A stretch of 64,000 nt of DNA from Candidatus Peribacteria bacterium. Lineage in GTDB: Bacteria; Patescibacteriota; Gracilibacteria; Peribacterales; Peribacteraceae. Location: NCBI GenBank assembly GCA_023245935.1, contig JAHFJM010000001.1, positions 372,001 to 436,000 on the forward strand, read 5' to 3'. The position numbers were made by a program, and so were the translations under genes. Shown in pieces: positions 18,167-28,105 of the stretch. The notes beneath the pieces are model-generated. The model saw only the letters and a program-made list of their open reading frames with translations. It searched no databases and was not told the DNA's origin. Numbering within the stretch: position 1 is the stretch's first letter; each line of letters begins with the position of its first letter.

Positions 18167-19609
18167 ATGAAGAAATTTTTTCTGCGTGCCGTGCCTGCGA
18201 CATTCCTTGCAGGAACGCTCTTCGGCGTTGCCATCAGCCAACTCGGTGCCGCATTCAAAGGTTCTGCCGTTTTTCGTGATGTACCGGTCGGACATTATGC
18301 CGACGATGCGATCGGCGAGATGGTGCAGCTTGGAGTGGTGAAGGGATACGACAGCACGCACTTCGGTCCCGATGATCCGGTGACACGCGGTCAGGTTGCT
18401 CTGCTCCTGCAGAGGCTCCGGAATGAGATCAAAGGCATTGTTCCTGCATCTTCCAGCTCTTCGAGTAGTGTCAGCTCCAGCAGCTCCTCCAGCTCTTCCT
18501 CTTCAAGCAGTTCAAGCAGCACCGGACCGCTGCCGTACAATCCGGGCGGATACGTCCACTTCGATTCGAACGGCTACAACATCGACAAGAATGCGTCGAT
18601 CGGACAGGTGACAATCATTGTCGCACGCACGGGAGGAAACCAAGGTGCGGGTTCCGTCGATTACTCGTTCAGCGGCGGAACGGCGGTTGCCGGAAAGAAC
18701 TACGATCCGATCTCCGGGACGCTGACGTTCGCGACGAAAGAAACGAGCAAGAAACTCACGCTGAAGATTCACAACGACACCTCCACGACCGGCACGAAGA
18801 CGGTGAATCTGGTGCTCAAAAATGTGCAGGGAGTGCTGGGGCTCTCCTCTCCGTCCAACGTGTACCTGAATATCAATGATCCGAATGCGCCTTCGTCTTC
18901 CTCCTCTGCCGGCATCTCCTCAAGCGCCGATGCATCAACGACCATTTCCTTGAGCGCGAGTGCGTACGGGGTAGCCGAGAACGGAGGAACAATGACTGTC
19001 ACAGTCGTGCGTTCGGGAATCACGACGACATCTGTCGGCGTTGCATATGGCACAACGAACGGATCGGCATCCTCGGGATCCGATTACACTGCGACGAGTG
19101 GAACATTCACGTTTGCAGCCGGCGAGACGACGAAGACGTTCACGGTCTCCGTTGCCAATAACAATGTGATCGAAGGCAATCGGTCATTCTCGGTCAACCT
19201 CTCCGGTGCGACAGGCGGCGCGTCGATTGGTGTCGGCTCGGCACTCGTCACGATCAATGATGACGAAGGTGTGCCGCTCGGCTCGGGATCGCTGAAATTC
19301 AGTGCGAGCAATTATTCCGTCAGCAAGTCCCAGGGGTCGGTGACGATCACCGTCAACCACGTTACCGGAGTCGGTGCAGCAACCGTCGGCTATGCGACGA
19401 ATGGCGGATCTGCCGCATCGGGGCTTGATTACACGGCGGTGAGCGGCACGCTCAACTTCGCCGCGAACGAGACGAGCAAGACGTTCACGGTTCCCGTCAT
19501 CAACAGCGCAAGCAATACCGGAGGCAAGACGATCAATCTTCTCCTTACGAGTCCCACGAATGCGGGCTTGTCGGATCCGAGTACGGCGATTGTGACGATT
19601 AATTTGTAG
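18167..19609 (+). CDS. Surface protein: signal peptide, SLH domain, poly-Ser linker, three Calx-beta-like repeats
   Basis: 'FRDVPVGHYADDAIGEMVQLGVVKGYDSTHFGPDDPVTRGQ'; Ser-rich linker; repeated 'GSASSGSDYTATSGTFTFAAGETTKTFTVSV'. Confidence 0.88.
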   Translation: MKKFFLRAVPATFLAGTLFGVAISQLGAAFKGSAVFRDVPVGHYADDAIGEMVQLGVVKGYDSTHFGPDDPVTRGQVALLLQRLRNEIKGIVPASSSSSSSVSSSSSSSSSSSSSSSSTGPLPYNPGGYVHFDSNGYNIDKNASIGQVTIIVARTGGNQGAGSVDYSFSGGTAVAGKNYDPISGTLTFATKETSKKLTLKIHNDTSTTGTKTVNLVLKNVQGVLGLSSPSNVYLNINDPNAPSSSSSAGISSSADASTTISLSASAYGVAENGGTMTVTVVRSGITTTSVGVAYGTTNGSASSGSDYTATSGTFTFAAGETTKTFTVSVANNNVIEGNRSFSVNLSGATGGASIGVGSALVTINDDEGVPLGSGSLKFSASNYSVSKSQGSVTITVNHVTGVGAATVGYATNGGSAASGLDYTAVSGTLNFAANETSKTFTVPVINSASNTGGKTINLLLTSPTNAGLSDPSTAIVTINL

Positions 19610-19627
19610 CGGTCGACAGCCTCTTTT

Positions 19628-19770
19628 CCGCCTCACCCCGACCCCTCTCCCAGCGCTGATGCGCTTGGGGAGAGGGGAGCACTGCTGCTCAGAGAGCAGG
19701 ATATCGATGAATGCTAAGGCTCCCCCTTCTCCCCAGCCGCAGCGGGAGAAGGGGTTAGGGGATGAGGCGG
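19628..19770. repeat. Dispersed palindromic element, copy 2
   Basis: Terminal CCGCCTCACCCCGACCCC / GGGGTTAGGGGATGAGGCGG; contains GCGCTGATGCGC as in copy 1. Confidence 0.8.
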
Positions 19771-19802
19771 AGAGAGGTGTCCCGCAGGACGGAGTGAGGA
19801 CT

Positions 19803-20573
19803 TTATGAAACCCACACCCAAAACACAATCGCAACAAAGATCCTCTCAACTCCAAACACCGTGAACGTGTGTGTCTGAATGAATTGCAGGAGCCAGCGGA
19901 TCACGATGTACGCCGTCACGAATGCTGTGAGGAAACCAACGCCGAGCGCCGAGGCATCGTGAGCGGTGAAGCTGCCGGCTGATTTCAGCAGATCCAACGC
20001 CGTTGCCGCAGCCATCGTCGGTATTGCAAGCAGAAAGCTGAAGTCGACGATTGTGCGCCGCTCCACTCCAAGCAGCATGCCTCCGATGATCGTTGCACCG
20101 GATCGCGATACACCCGGCACGAGTGCGAGAGACTGGCAGAGACCGACGGCGAAGGCAGTCTTCAGGGGAATTGCTTCTACCGATCGTGTGCTCATACGGT
20201 TTTTCTGGTAGGTTGATTCGAAGAGAATAATCAGTATTCCTCCGATGAACAGGGACCAGGTGACGACAGAACTGTTTCCGAGTAAGTAGGTTTTGACGAT
20301 TTTATGAAGCAGCAAGCCGATGATCGCAGTCGGAATGAACGCAGCAATGATCGGAAGCCACGCTTTCGGTGTTCGTTTGAGTGATCGCCCGTAGATCAGA
20401 ACGACGGCGAGAATCGCACCGAGCTGGATCGCAATGTCGAAGCTCTTGAGCATGTCCGTTTCCTGCATGCGGAGCAGATGCTGCGTCAAAATCAGGTGAC
20501 CGGTCGAAGAGATCGGCAGAAACTCCGTGATTCCTTCGACGATGCCGAGGATGGCTGCAGTGAGGAATGTCAT
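19803..20573 (-). CDS. uppP: Undecaprenyl-diphosphate phosphatase UppP
   Basis: 'AILGIVEGITEFLPISSTGHLIL', 'PGVSRSGATIIGGMLLG'. Confidence 0.95.
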   Translation of the reverse strand: MTFLTAAILGIVEGITEFLPISSTGHLILTQHLLRMQETDMLKSFDIAIQLGAILAVVLIYGRSLKRTPKAWLPIIAAFIPTAIIGLLLHKIVKTYLLGNSSVVTWSLFIGGILIILFESTYQKNRMSTRSVEAIPLKTAFAVGLCQSLALVPGVSRSGATIIGGMLLGVERRTIVDFSFLLAIPTMAAATALDLLKSAGSFTAHDASALGVGFLTAFVTAYIVIRWLLQFIQTHTFTVFGVERIFVAIVFWVWVS

Positions 20574-20959
20574 CGTGGCAGGAGGAGGTAGAGAATGTAA
20601 GGGAGAGCGATCAGGAGGATACATCCAGCGTACAGAAGAAGCATGATGAGCGCCGCTGCCGAAGCAACATCTTTCGTCTGCTTGATGCCGAGATGGTAGT
20701 GGCCGCCATTTCGCTTCTTCTCGCAATCATCGATCGTATCCGCAAGACGCTCGATTGCCGTGTTGAAGAGTTCGGTCACGACGAAGAGACCCGCGATGAA
20801 TGTTGCAATGAGGAGAGAGGGGAGATCGACTCTGACGATGATTCCAAGCAGCAGAAGCGCTGCGTGTCCGAGCAGGAACATGCGAAGATTTCTTTCTTCT
20901 TTTACCGCATGAGAAAGCCCTCTGAGTGCATGCCCGAGGCTTTGGAATGTTCGCTTCAT
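20570..20959 (-). CDS. dgkA: Diacylglycerol kinase (DgkA/UdpK family)
   Basis: 'ALRGLSHAVKEERNLRMF', 'VTELFNTAIERLADTI', 'KDVASAAALI'; ATGA overlap with uppP. Confidence 0.9.
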   Translation of the reverse strand: MKRTFQSLGHALRGLSHAVKEERNLRMFLLGHAALLLLGIIVRVDLPSLLIATFIAGLFVVTELFNTAIERLADTIDDCEKKRNGGHYHLGIKQTKDVASAAALIMLLLYAGCILLIALPYILYLLLPR

Positions 20960-20971
20960 GGTTGAGGGCAT

Positions 20972-22237
20972 CTATGCGGCGATCCCCGGAACCGGGAACC
21001 GAAGGCAGAACGCTTTCACTTCCTCATGGAGATTTTTCAGAGCCGCCGCATCGGATTTTTTCTGCACGGCTGTCAGCATGAAATCGGCGAGCAGTTCCAT
21101 GTCCTTCTCTTTCATTCCGCGGGTGGTGATTGCCGGCGTGCCGAGGCGAACGCCCGACGGATCCATCGGTTTTCTCGTGTCGTTTGCGATCATGTTCTTG
21201 TTGAGTGTGATGCCGATCGAATCGAGCAGCGTTTCAACCTCCCCTCCGCCGATTCCCCACGACTTCACACAGTCAATGAGCATCAGGTGATTATCCGTGC
21301 CGTTCGTGACGAGTTTTACGCCGTGATTCATAAAATACGTCGCAAGGTGCTTCGAATTCGCGACGACCTGCGCGGCATACTCCCTGAATTCCGGCTTGAG
21401 TGCTTCGCCGAACGCGACGGCTTTGGCGGCGACCATCTGCATGATCGGACCGCCTTGGAATCCGGGGAAGACGGACTTATCGATCTTCTTGCCCATCTCT
21501 TCCGTGCGACTGAGGATCATTCCGCCTCTCGGTCCTCTCAGTGTTTTGTGCGTGGTCGTCGTGATGACATCGAATCCGTCGTGAAACGGATTTCGAAGAA
21601 CTTTTCCGGCGATGAGTCCCGCGATGTGCGCCATGTCGGCGACGGTGACGGCTCCCACTTCGTCGGCGATCGCTTTCATTTTTGCGTAATTCAGTTCGCG
21701 GGGATACGCCGAGAAGCCGGCGAGGATCATCTTCGGCTTCTCTTTCAGTGCCACTTGCCGCATCTCGTCGTAATCGATTTCTCCCGTCTCAACGTCTTTC
21801 ATCTTATAGCGAACGAATTTGAAGATCTTCGTGAGGTACGTGACGGGGTGACCGTGCGTGAGGTGTCCGCCATGGCTTAAGTCCATGCCCATCACGGTGT
21901 CACCGGGCTCGAGGAGCGCGAAGTACATCGCGACGTTGGCAGGAGCCCCCGCGTGCGGTTGCACGTTCGCATGTCCCGCGTCGAAGAGTTTTTTCGCCCG
22001 TTCGATCGCGAGTGTTTCGACGGCATCGGTGAATTCCTGACCCGCGTAGTAGCGTTTTCCGGGATACCCTTCGGAGTATTTGTTGTTGAAGACCGTCGCC
22101 ATCGTCTCAAGAACGGCGGGCGAAATGTAGTTCTCCGATGCGATCAGTTCCACGCCCTCTTTCTGTCTTTGCATTTCCCCGATCACGGCTCGGTACACGT
22201 CCGGATCGGCAGCTTGGAGTGCGGTGTAGGTGGGCAT
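20972..22237 (-). CDS. glyA: Serine hydroxymethyltransferase
   Basis: 'GVELIASENYISPAVLE', 'NKYSEGYPGKRYYAGQEF', 'TTTTHKTLRGPRGGMI'. Confidence 0.97.
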   Translation of the reverse strand: MPTYTALQAADPDVYRAVIGEMQRQKEGVELIASENYISPAVLETMATVFNNKYSEGYPGKRYYAGQEFTDAVETLAIERAKKLFDAGHANVQPHAGAPANVAMYFALLEPGDTVMGMDLSHGGHLTHGHPVTYLTKIFKFVRYKMKDVETGEIDYDEMRQVALKEKPKMILAGFSAYPRELNYAKMKAIADEVGAVTVADMAHIAGLIAGKVLRNPFHDGFDVITTTTHKTLRGPRGGMILSRTEEMGKKIDKSVFPGFQGGPIMQMVAAKAVAFGEALKPEFREYAAQVVANSKHLATYFMNHGVKLVTNGTDNHLMLIDCVKSWGIGGGEVETLLDSIGITLNKNMIANDTRKPMDPSGVRLGTPAITTRGMKEKDMELLADFMLTAVQKKSDAAALKNLHEEVKAFCLRFPVPGIAA

Positions 22238-22239
22238 GG

Positions 22240-22809
22240 TCAGAGGATACCTGCCTTCAGAGTCGGTGTCATCACAACGTCCACCCTCTCATCATGCTCC
22301 TCCGTCGGTATCTCCTGCACGATCTGGCAGTCGAAACACACGCCGATGAAACGGGTGTCGGGATTTCTTTTTCGCTGATCCGAAATCCAGTGATCGTAGC
22401 CGCCATTACCTCTGCCGAGACGTAGCCCTTCCTTTGTGAATGCGCGACCGGGGACGATGACCGTGCGAATGCTTCTCTCATCAACCGGTCGATTCACGAT
22501 AGGTTCGATGATGTTCGTCACGGGATGTCGTCCAATTTCTTGAAGGGAAAGAATTCGATGCATGGTCATGCGATGCATCTCTGCTTTTGGCAGACAGACA
22601 ATGTTTTTTTGTTCCAGCAATTCCGTCATCAGCAGTGTGAGATCCGGTTCGTCGAGGTACGGTGAGTAGATTGCGATTGTCGAAAGCGACCCCGGAAGTA
22701 TTTTCTTCAACTCACGCACGATAATCTGGCTCTCGACTCTGCGGTCATTGTCGCTCATGCGGGAGAGACGTTCTTTCATTGCCTGTCTGAGTTCGATTTT
22801 GGCTTGCAT
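22240..22809 (-). CDS. 5-formyltetrahydrofolate cyclo-ligase
   Basis: 'RLGRGNGGYDHWIS', 'VIVPGRAF'. Confidence 0.88.
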   Translation of the reverse strand: MQAKIELRQAMKERLSRMSDNDRRVESQIIVRELKKILPGSLSTIAIYSPYLDEPDLTLLMTELLEQKNIVCLPKAEMHRMTMHRILSLQEIGRHPVTNIIEPIVNRPVDERSIRTVIVPGRAFTKEGLRLGRGNGGYDHWISDQRKRNPDTRFIGVCFDCQIVQEIPTEEHDERVDVVMTPTLKAGIL

Positions 22810-22811
22810 GC

Positions 22812-24278
22812 TTACATTGAGCCGAACACTTCCGCCGCCGCCTCGACCAAATCCGTCGCCGGTCCCGTGACGAGTGTTTTTGCATTGCTCTCGAGCGTCA
22901 GTTTCAACCGTACCGGTCGTTTGAAAATGTTCTGCAGCAGTTCTTCGATGGTGCGGCTTGCCTGCGTCTCGGCGATGCGATCGCGGTGGAACGCAGACGG
23001 GAACGACATCTCCAATGTCTCACCTTTCACATTCGTCACTGTGCCGTTCTTGAGACTCATGCGTACAGCTGCGGGAGTGACCGTCTCGAGCAGCGTCGAC
23101 CAGTGACGGACGACGGTGGCAACCGTGAGATCTTCGGCTTCGATCAGTGCGCTTTTCTGTTGCTTCGGCGCTTCTGCCTTCGCCGGCTCTTCCTTTGCAG
23201 AACTCTCACTCTCACTTGGCTGCACTTTCAGTCGTGCGCTCGGGTGTGTTACCCGATGCTTCTCCGCGACGGGTTCTTCTTTGTGACACAGCGAGAGCAG
23301 TGTTGATTCGAGGACGAGTGCGGGAATGGGGGAGAGGCGAATATTCTTGATCGTCTCGAGGAGCACATCCATCATCCGGAGGAATCCTGCCGTGTCTTCT
23401 TTTTTCTCAATCGCTTCATGCAGATGCGTGCGGATGAGCGACAGGAGGTCGGCGGCGATCAGATCGACCGGTACATTCGATTCTTCGATGTGCATCACGA
23501 TGTCTCTGATGCGCACCGGATCGCAGTCGCCGAGTGCCGTGACGATGTCTTCGATGAATGTCATCGAACTCTTGCCGATGCGATCGGTCACATCCGCGAG
23601 TCCGATCTTCTCGAGTGACCGGAGCTGATCGAGGAGTGCGATGCCGTCACGGAAACTGCCGAATGCATGGCGCGCGATGGCGCGAAGAGCCTCTCTCTCG
23701 ACCGTGATTCGCTCCTGATCCGCGATGTACTGGAGTCTTCGGATGATGTCTTCATCCCGCACGCGACGGAAGAGGAAACGCTGGCAGCGACTTTGGATGG
23801 TATCCGGGACTTTGTGGAGTTCGGTGGTTGCCAGAATGAAGTACGCATACTCCGGCGGTTCTTCGAGCGTTTTGAGAAGCGCATTGAAGGCTTCTTTCGT
23901 CAGCATGTGCACTTCATCGATGATGTACACCTTCGCTTTGGAAACAGCGGGAGAGAAGTTGATTTTCTCGATAAGCTCGCGAATATCATCGATCTTTCGG
24001 TTGCTGGCACCGTCGATTTCGATCAGATCCACGAACGAGCCTTCCTCGATGCCCTTCGTTGCTTGTGTGATGATCGATTCATCGTCGATTCCCCGAAGCA
24101 GGATGGTCTTCGCGAGAATGCGTGCGACCGATGTTTTGCCCGTCCCGCGCGTCCCGCACAGCAAATAGGCATGGGAGATTCTGCCTCTCTCGATGGATTG
24201 CTCCAGCGTTGAGACGATATGATCCTGCCCGACGACATCGGCGAAGCTCTGCGGGCGGTATTTGAGGTAGAGAGCCAT
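22812..24278 (-). CDS. dnaX: DNA polymerase III subunit gamma/tau
   Basis: 'MALYLKYRPQSFADVVGQDHIVSTLEQSI', 'LLCGTRGTGKTSVARILAK', 'YIIDEVHMLTKEAFNALLKTLEEPP'. Confidence 0.93.
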   Translation of the reverse strand: MALYLKYRPQSFADVVGQDHIVSTLEQSIERGRISHAYLLCGTRGTGKTSVARILAKTILLRGIDDESIITQATKGIEEGSFVDLIEIDGASNRKIDDIRELIEKINFSPAVSKAKVYIIDEVHMLTKEAFNALLKTLEEPPEYAYFILATTELHKVPDTIQSRCQRFLFRRVRDEDIIRRLQYIADQERITVEREALRAIARHAFGSFRDGIALLDQLRSLEKIGLADVTDRIGKSSMTFIEDIVTALGDCDPVRIRDIVMHIEESNVPVDLIAADLLSLIRTHLHEAIEKKEDTAGFLRMMDVLLETIKNIRLSPIPALVLESTLLSLCHKEEPVAEKHRVTHPSARLKVQPSESESSAKEEPAKAEAPKQQKSALIEAEDLTVATVVRHWSTLLETVTPAAVRMSLKNGTVTNVKGETLEMSFPSAFHRDRIAETQASRTIEELLQNIFKRPVRLKLTLESNAKTLVTGPATDLVEAAAEVFGSM

Positions 24279-24337
24279 AGGAGACGGTAGCGCGGGATGC
24301 TTCCCGCGGGTGAAGAGTATACCAGAGTAAGAAATGC

Positions 24338-24365
24338 AGAATGTAAAATGTACAATGTAGAACGA
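24338..24365. repeat. Period-7 degenerate repeat AGAATGT AAAATGT ACAATGT AGAACGA in the dnaX/dsbA-like intergenic region
   Basis: Direct reading. Confidence 0.8.
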
Positions 24366-24410
24366 AAAGTCGATTCTTGCTATCATGCCGCTACTTTCCC
24401 TCATTTTTCC

Positions 24411-25016
24411 ATGAACTTGCTCCGATACGCATCTCTGTTTCTCTTTTGCATTTCTCTCTCCGCTTGCGGTGTCGATACGACCGGGCTGTCTGCCGCTTCC
24501 TCACGACCGATCAAAGGACCGGAGACCGCTCTCGTGACGGTGACGGAGTACGGCGATTTCCAGTGTCCCGCGTGCGGCTCGGCGTACACGATCATCAATC
24601 AGCCGCTTCTGGCGAAATACGAGTCCAAGATTCGGTTTGAGTTCAAGCATTTCCCGCTTCGCACGATTCACGTCAATGCGTATGAAGCCGCTCAGGCTGC
24701 CGAGTGCGCGGCTGATCAGGGCAAGTTCTGGGAATTCGTGGATATGGACTACCAGCAGCAGAAAGATCTGTCTTCCACGATGCTCCGTACGTGGGGAGCG
24801 GCACTCGGTCTGAATGCAGATCTCTTTGACCGCTGCATTCGTTCCGAGATCAAGGGGGCGACGATCATGGCGGATGAGGCGGAGGGCGAGAAACTCGGCG
24901 TTTCCGGAACACCCGCATACTTCGTAAACGGTGTGCGCGTGGAAGTCAGCAGTCTGGAAGCACTCGTGACGGCAGTCGATGAGGCGTTGGCGAAAGCGAA
25001 GAGCACACCGTTATAG
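24411..25016 (+). CDS. DsbA/thioredoxin-fold thiol-disulfide lipoprotein
   Basis: Lipobox 'ISLSACG'; 'YGDFQCPACGSAYT'; cis-Pro 'VSGTPAYFVNG'. Confidence 0.88.
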   Translation: MNLLRYASLFLFCISLSACGVDTTGLSAASSRPIKGPETALVTVTEYGDFQCPACGSAYTIINQPLLAKYESKIRFEFKHFPLRTIHVNAYEAAQAAECAADQGKFWEFVDMDYQQQKDLSSTMLRTWGAALGLNADLFDRCIRSEIKGATIMADEAEGEKLGVSGTPAYFVNGVRVEVSSLEALVTAVDEALAKAKSTPL

Positions 25017-25017
25017 T

Positions 25018-25596
25018 TTATTTACTTAGCTGCGCAAACCCCTCAATTCGTTTCAGCTTCCGGTCGAAGAGCACCAGTGTTCGGTAGAGTTCAGGCTTGT
25101 CCTGATGCGGCACTGCGTACTGCTGAGCGCCGTAAAAGCTTTGGATCGTTCCGAGATCCATTGCGGTCTTGTCCGGGAACACGACGTCACGCGGATCGAC
25201 AACCGTTGTCAGCATGACACGGAGATCCGCACTCGGCACCGCGACAAAATCGGAGGAGAGGAACAGCGTGTCATCCACGTACAGGATGTATCCGCTTACT
25301 TCGTTCTTCACTTGGACCAAGCTGCCTTTCATACCCTGTTCCTGCTTCGTGCGTGCGTTGTCCGCAATCTTTTTACCGAGCGTGATCTGCGCGTCGATCA
25401 CGGAACGCATGGCGGGATCTTTCGCGATCGGGTCGTCCTGAATCACGATATTTGCCATCGAGTCGGCAAGTTCATCACCGTAGCGCGATGCGGTGAGGGG
25501 GTTTTGGTTCTCTTGGCTGATCGATGTTCCAGCAGTGGGGGAGCAGGCGGAGAGAAGCAGTGCAATGCCGACGATGGACAGATGAGAAGATCGCAT
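25018..25596 (-). CDS. Putative lipoprotein, unknown
   Basis: 'GIALLLSACSPTAG' lipobox. Confidence 0.7.
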   Translation of the reverse strand: MRSSHLSIVGIALLLSACSPTAGTSISQENQNPLTASRYGDELADSMANIVIQDDPIAKDPAMRSVIDAQITLGKKIADNARTKQEQGMKGSLVQVKNEVSGYILYVDDTLFLSSDFVAVPSADLRVMLTTVVDPRDVVFPDKTAMDLGTIQSFYGAQQYAVPHQDKPELYRTLVLFDRKLKRIEGFAQLSK

Positions 25597-25646
25597 AGGG
25601 CGTTATTCTTATGACAACTTACTGTTTTCGCAAGCGATTTTTCTTC

Positions 25647-27398
25647 TCAGACCGCAAGAAGCGGTGCGTTCAGTCCTGTGTAGGTGTACCCAGACTTTTC
25701 CATTGTTCGTGTCAGGGAACGCATCTCCGTGAGGATCATGAGTAAGTCTCTGTTCCAGCTCTCCGATGTCGGTCCGTCCTTCGTGAAGCAGTTGAGTGTC
25801 GTCCAGTACAGACGGTTTGGGGACTGTTCCGTTTCGACCATCTTCTCCGTTGTGGCAAGAGCCGTATCACTCTCGAGGTTCACGCTCATCACGGTTGCCG
25901 TGTGTTTGGAATGCTCTTCTTTCCGGAGGTATTCGTAACTTCCGGTCTCGTGACTGAGCACGTCGTTCCTTCCGATATCCAAACCGGACTTTGCGCGTTC
26001 CTTCGTGCGCTCCGCATTCTCCTTGCTCGCCGCGAGTCTCGCACGTTCCTGATCCAGATATCCGTGCGTCCTGCACCAAATGTTGTTATAGAGAATCCAG
26101 CGGAGTTGATGAATGGATCTGTTCGCGTACGGACTGTGCAAAAGTCGGACGATCATCGGCTGCAGTGCGCTCGGGACCCGCCGTACCAGTGTGTCCAATT
26201 TCCCCTTTCCTTCCGTTGCCTCTCTCAGGAGTTCCTGCTTCTCGCTGCCTCGGAACTGGTTCACGTAACTTTTCATGGACTCTAGACGACGGAATTCTTT
26301 CTCGGAGAGCTGTGCCGTCTTTGCTTCCATCACAAGGAACATTGCTTCATCCCAATCGTGAATATCCATGGCATGACGCAGTTTGATGAGCACGGGAGCT
26401 TCGTTATCGATATCGTTCGCGCCGTCCAAACGATCTTCCGCTTGCTCGACGTACCGGAGTCGCTGCGCGTAGTGAAGCGACAGGAACTTCGATTCGCTCA
26501 AGAGCTCGAAACCGCGCACGCCCGTCTGCTGCCAACGTTCGCTGAATTTCTTGCACACACCGTCATACCGATTTTTCACTTTCATCCAGTTTTCCATCAA
26601 ACCGCTCAGTGAATTTGCCCCTGAGCCATTTACGAATTCGTCGATTTTCTTGGGATTGGTGTTGGATTTGAAGATGCGTTCGAGCCAGAGACCGACTTTT
26701 CCATCTGCGAGATATCTTCCTGAGGAGGCGGTCTGCAGCTTTGTTTTTGCCTGTGCATAGAGATCGAGTTGTATCTTTTCTTTGGCAAGAAGCAGTGCTT
26801 CTGCTTCTGCGAGTAGACCCCTCCGTTTCTCATAGTGGAGATTCAGGAACTCATCCGGTTGTTCCAGTATCTTGAAGCGGGGGTCGAAGTTCTCGAGATC
26901 CTTGAAGTTTTTGCTGGAAATGAGCTTTCTTCGATCTTCCTCTGCTTTCTTCCACGATGTGATGTAGTGCTGCATTTTATTTCTCACCCAATCTTCTTTT
27001 GGCTTGTAATCGGTATTTCTATCACGAAAGCGCTCGATCCATTTTCTTCTCGATTGATCGGAAATCAAGTGTTCATTCGTTGCTCTCTCCAGTACGGACA
27101 TAAATTCTTGATGCAACGAGTATGCGTTTACAATACGATTTTTATAATCCGCTTCGTACCATTTTTCGCGCTCGGCAACCTCTGCTTCCGTTGGATTGAA
27201 ATCAAGTGCCCAACGCATGAGTGCATTCGTTTGCTGTTCGGAGGCGAGACCAAGATCATCCAGAGTGATGCGGAAGTATTCTCGATATTTATTCTGGATC
27301 GCCGACATGCGACCTCGCAGATCTCCCTGATCCGTGGATTCAGTACCGTGTCCGTCAAGGACGGTTGAGCCGGGTTCCGATCGCTCAAAGGGTGGCAT
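25647..27398 (-). CDS. Large hypothetical helical protein (583 aa) with internal repeat
   Basis: Long ORF; 'EFLNLHYEKRRGLLAEAEALL' and 'KFLSLHYAQRLRYVEQAEDRL' internal repeat; TATACT 9 nt before ATG. Confidence 0.75.
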   Translation of the reverse strand: MPPFERSEPGSTVLDGHGTESTDQGDLRGRMSAIQNKYREYFRITLDDLGLASEQQTNALMRWALDFNPTEAEVAEREKWYEADYKNRIVNAYSLHQEFMSVLERATNEHLISDQSRRKWIERFRDRNTDYKPKEDWVRNKMQHYITSWKKAEEDRRKLISSKNFKDLENFDPRFKILEQPDEFLNLHYEKRRGLLAEAEALLLAKEKIQLDLYAQAKTKLQTASSGRYLADGKVGLWLERIFKSNTNPKKIDEFVNGSGANSLSGLMENWMKVKNRYDGVCKKFSERWQQTGVRGFELLSESKFLSLHYAQRLRYVEQAEDRLDGANDIDNEAPVLIKLRHAMDIHDWDEAMFLVMEAKTAQLSEKEFRRLESMKSYVNQFRGSEKQELLREATEGKGKLDTLVRRVPSALQPMIVRLLHSPYANRSIHQLRWILYNNIWCRTHGYLDQERARLAASKENAERTKERAKSGLDIGRNDVLSHETGSYEYLRKEEHSKHTATVMSVNLESDTALATTEKMVETEQSPNRLYWTTLNCFTKDGPTSESWNRDLLMILTEMRSLTRTMEKSGYTYTGLNAPLLAV

Positions 27399-27495
27399 GG
27401 ATCATGGAGTATACATTCTTTTGTATTCTTTGAATGTCACTTCCGTTGCAATTTTTCTATTCTCCCGCACGGTTTGACTGTGATACTCTCCACCC

Positions 27496-28098
27496 ATGAT
27501 CTTATCCGACAGAGACATCAAGAAGGCGATCGAATCGGGCAGAGTGAAGATCGAATCCAATCAAGCCGAGCTCTTCCGCTACATTCACGCAAGCAGCATG
27601 GATCTGCGGCTCGGGAACGTCTTCAAAGTCTACGAGCACAGCAAATACGCGATTCTCGATCCGAAGAGTCCGAAGACGTTCGCACAGAATATGCGCATCA
27701 TCACGATTGCCGATGGCGATCCGTTCATTGTGCAGCCTGGAGAATTCATTCTCGGCGTCACGCAGGAGAAGATCACGGTGCCGGATGATCTGGTCGTGCG
27801 CGTGGAGGGCAGGAGTTCTCTCGGTCGTCTCGGGATCATCGTCCATTCGACCGCAGGATTCGTGGATCCGGGCTTCTCCGGCACGATCACACTCGAGATC
27901 AGCAACTTGAACCGTCTTCCCGTCGCTCTGTATCCGGGTATGCGCGTCTGTCAGCTCGCATTCGAGATGATGACGTCTCCCGCAGAGACTCCGTACAACA
28001 TGAAGCCCTTCAGCAAGTACCAGAATCAGGTGCTTCCCGAAGAAAGTCGCTTAAGTATTGATCCGGAATTTGTGACGGCAGGAAAAGTCGATCTTTAG
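27496..28098 (+). CDS. dcd: dCTP deaminase
   Basis: '[15 protein letters not shown]', '[10 protein letters not shown]', '[12 protein letters not shown]', '[15 protein letters not shown]'. Confidence 0.94.
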   Translation: MILSDRDIKKAIESGRVKIESNQAELFRYIHASSMDLRLGNVFKVYEHSKYAILDPKSPKTFAQNMRIITIADGDPFIVQPGEFILGVTQEKITVPDDLVVRVEGRSSLGRLGIIVHSTAGFVDPGFSGTITLEISNLNRLPVALYPGMRVCQLAFEMMTSPAETPYNMKPFSKYQNQVLPEESRLSIDPEFVTAGKVDL

Positions 28099-28105
28099 TT
28101 TCTGT

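Noticed and set aside
20582-20600. GGAGGTAGAGAATGTAAGG also present near 46194-46212
   Set aside because: 19-nt match at two gene 3' ends; probably coincidental low-complexity purine sequence without flanking similarity.
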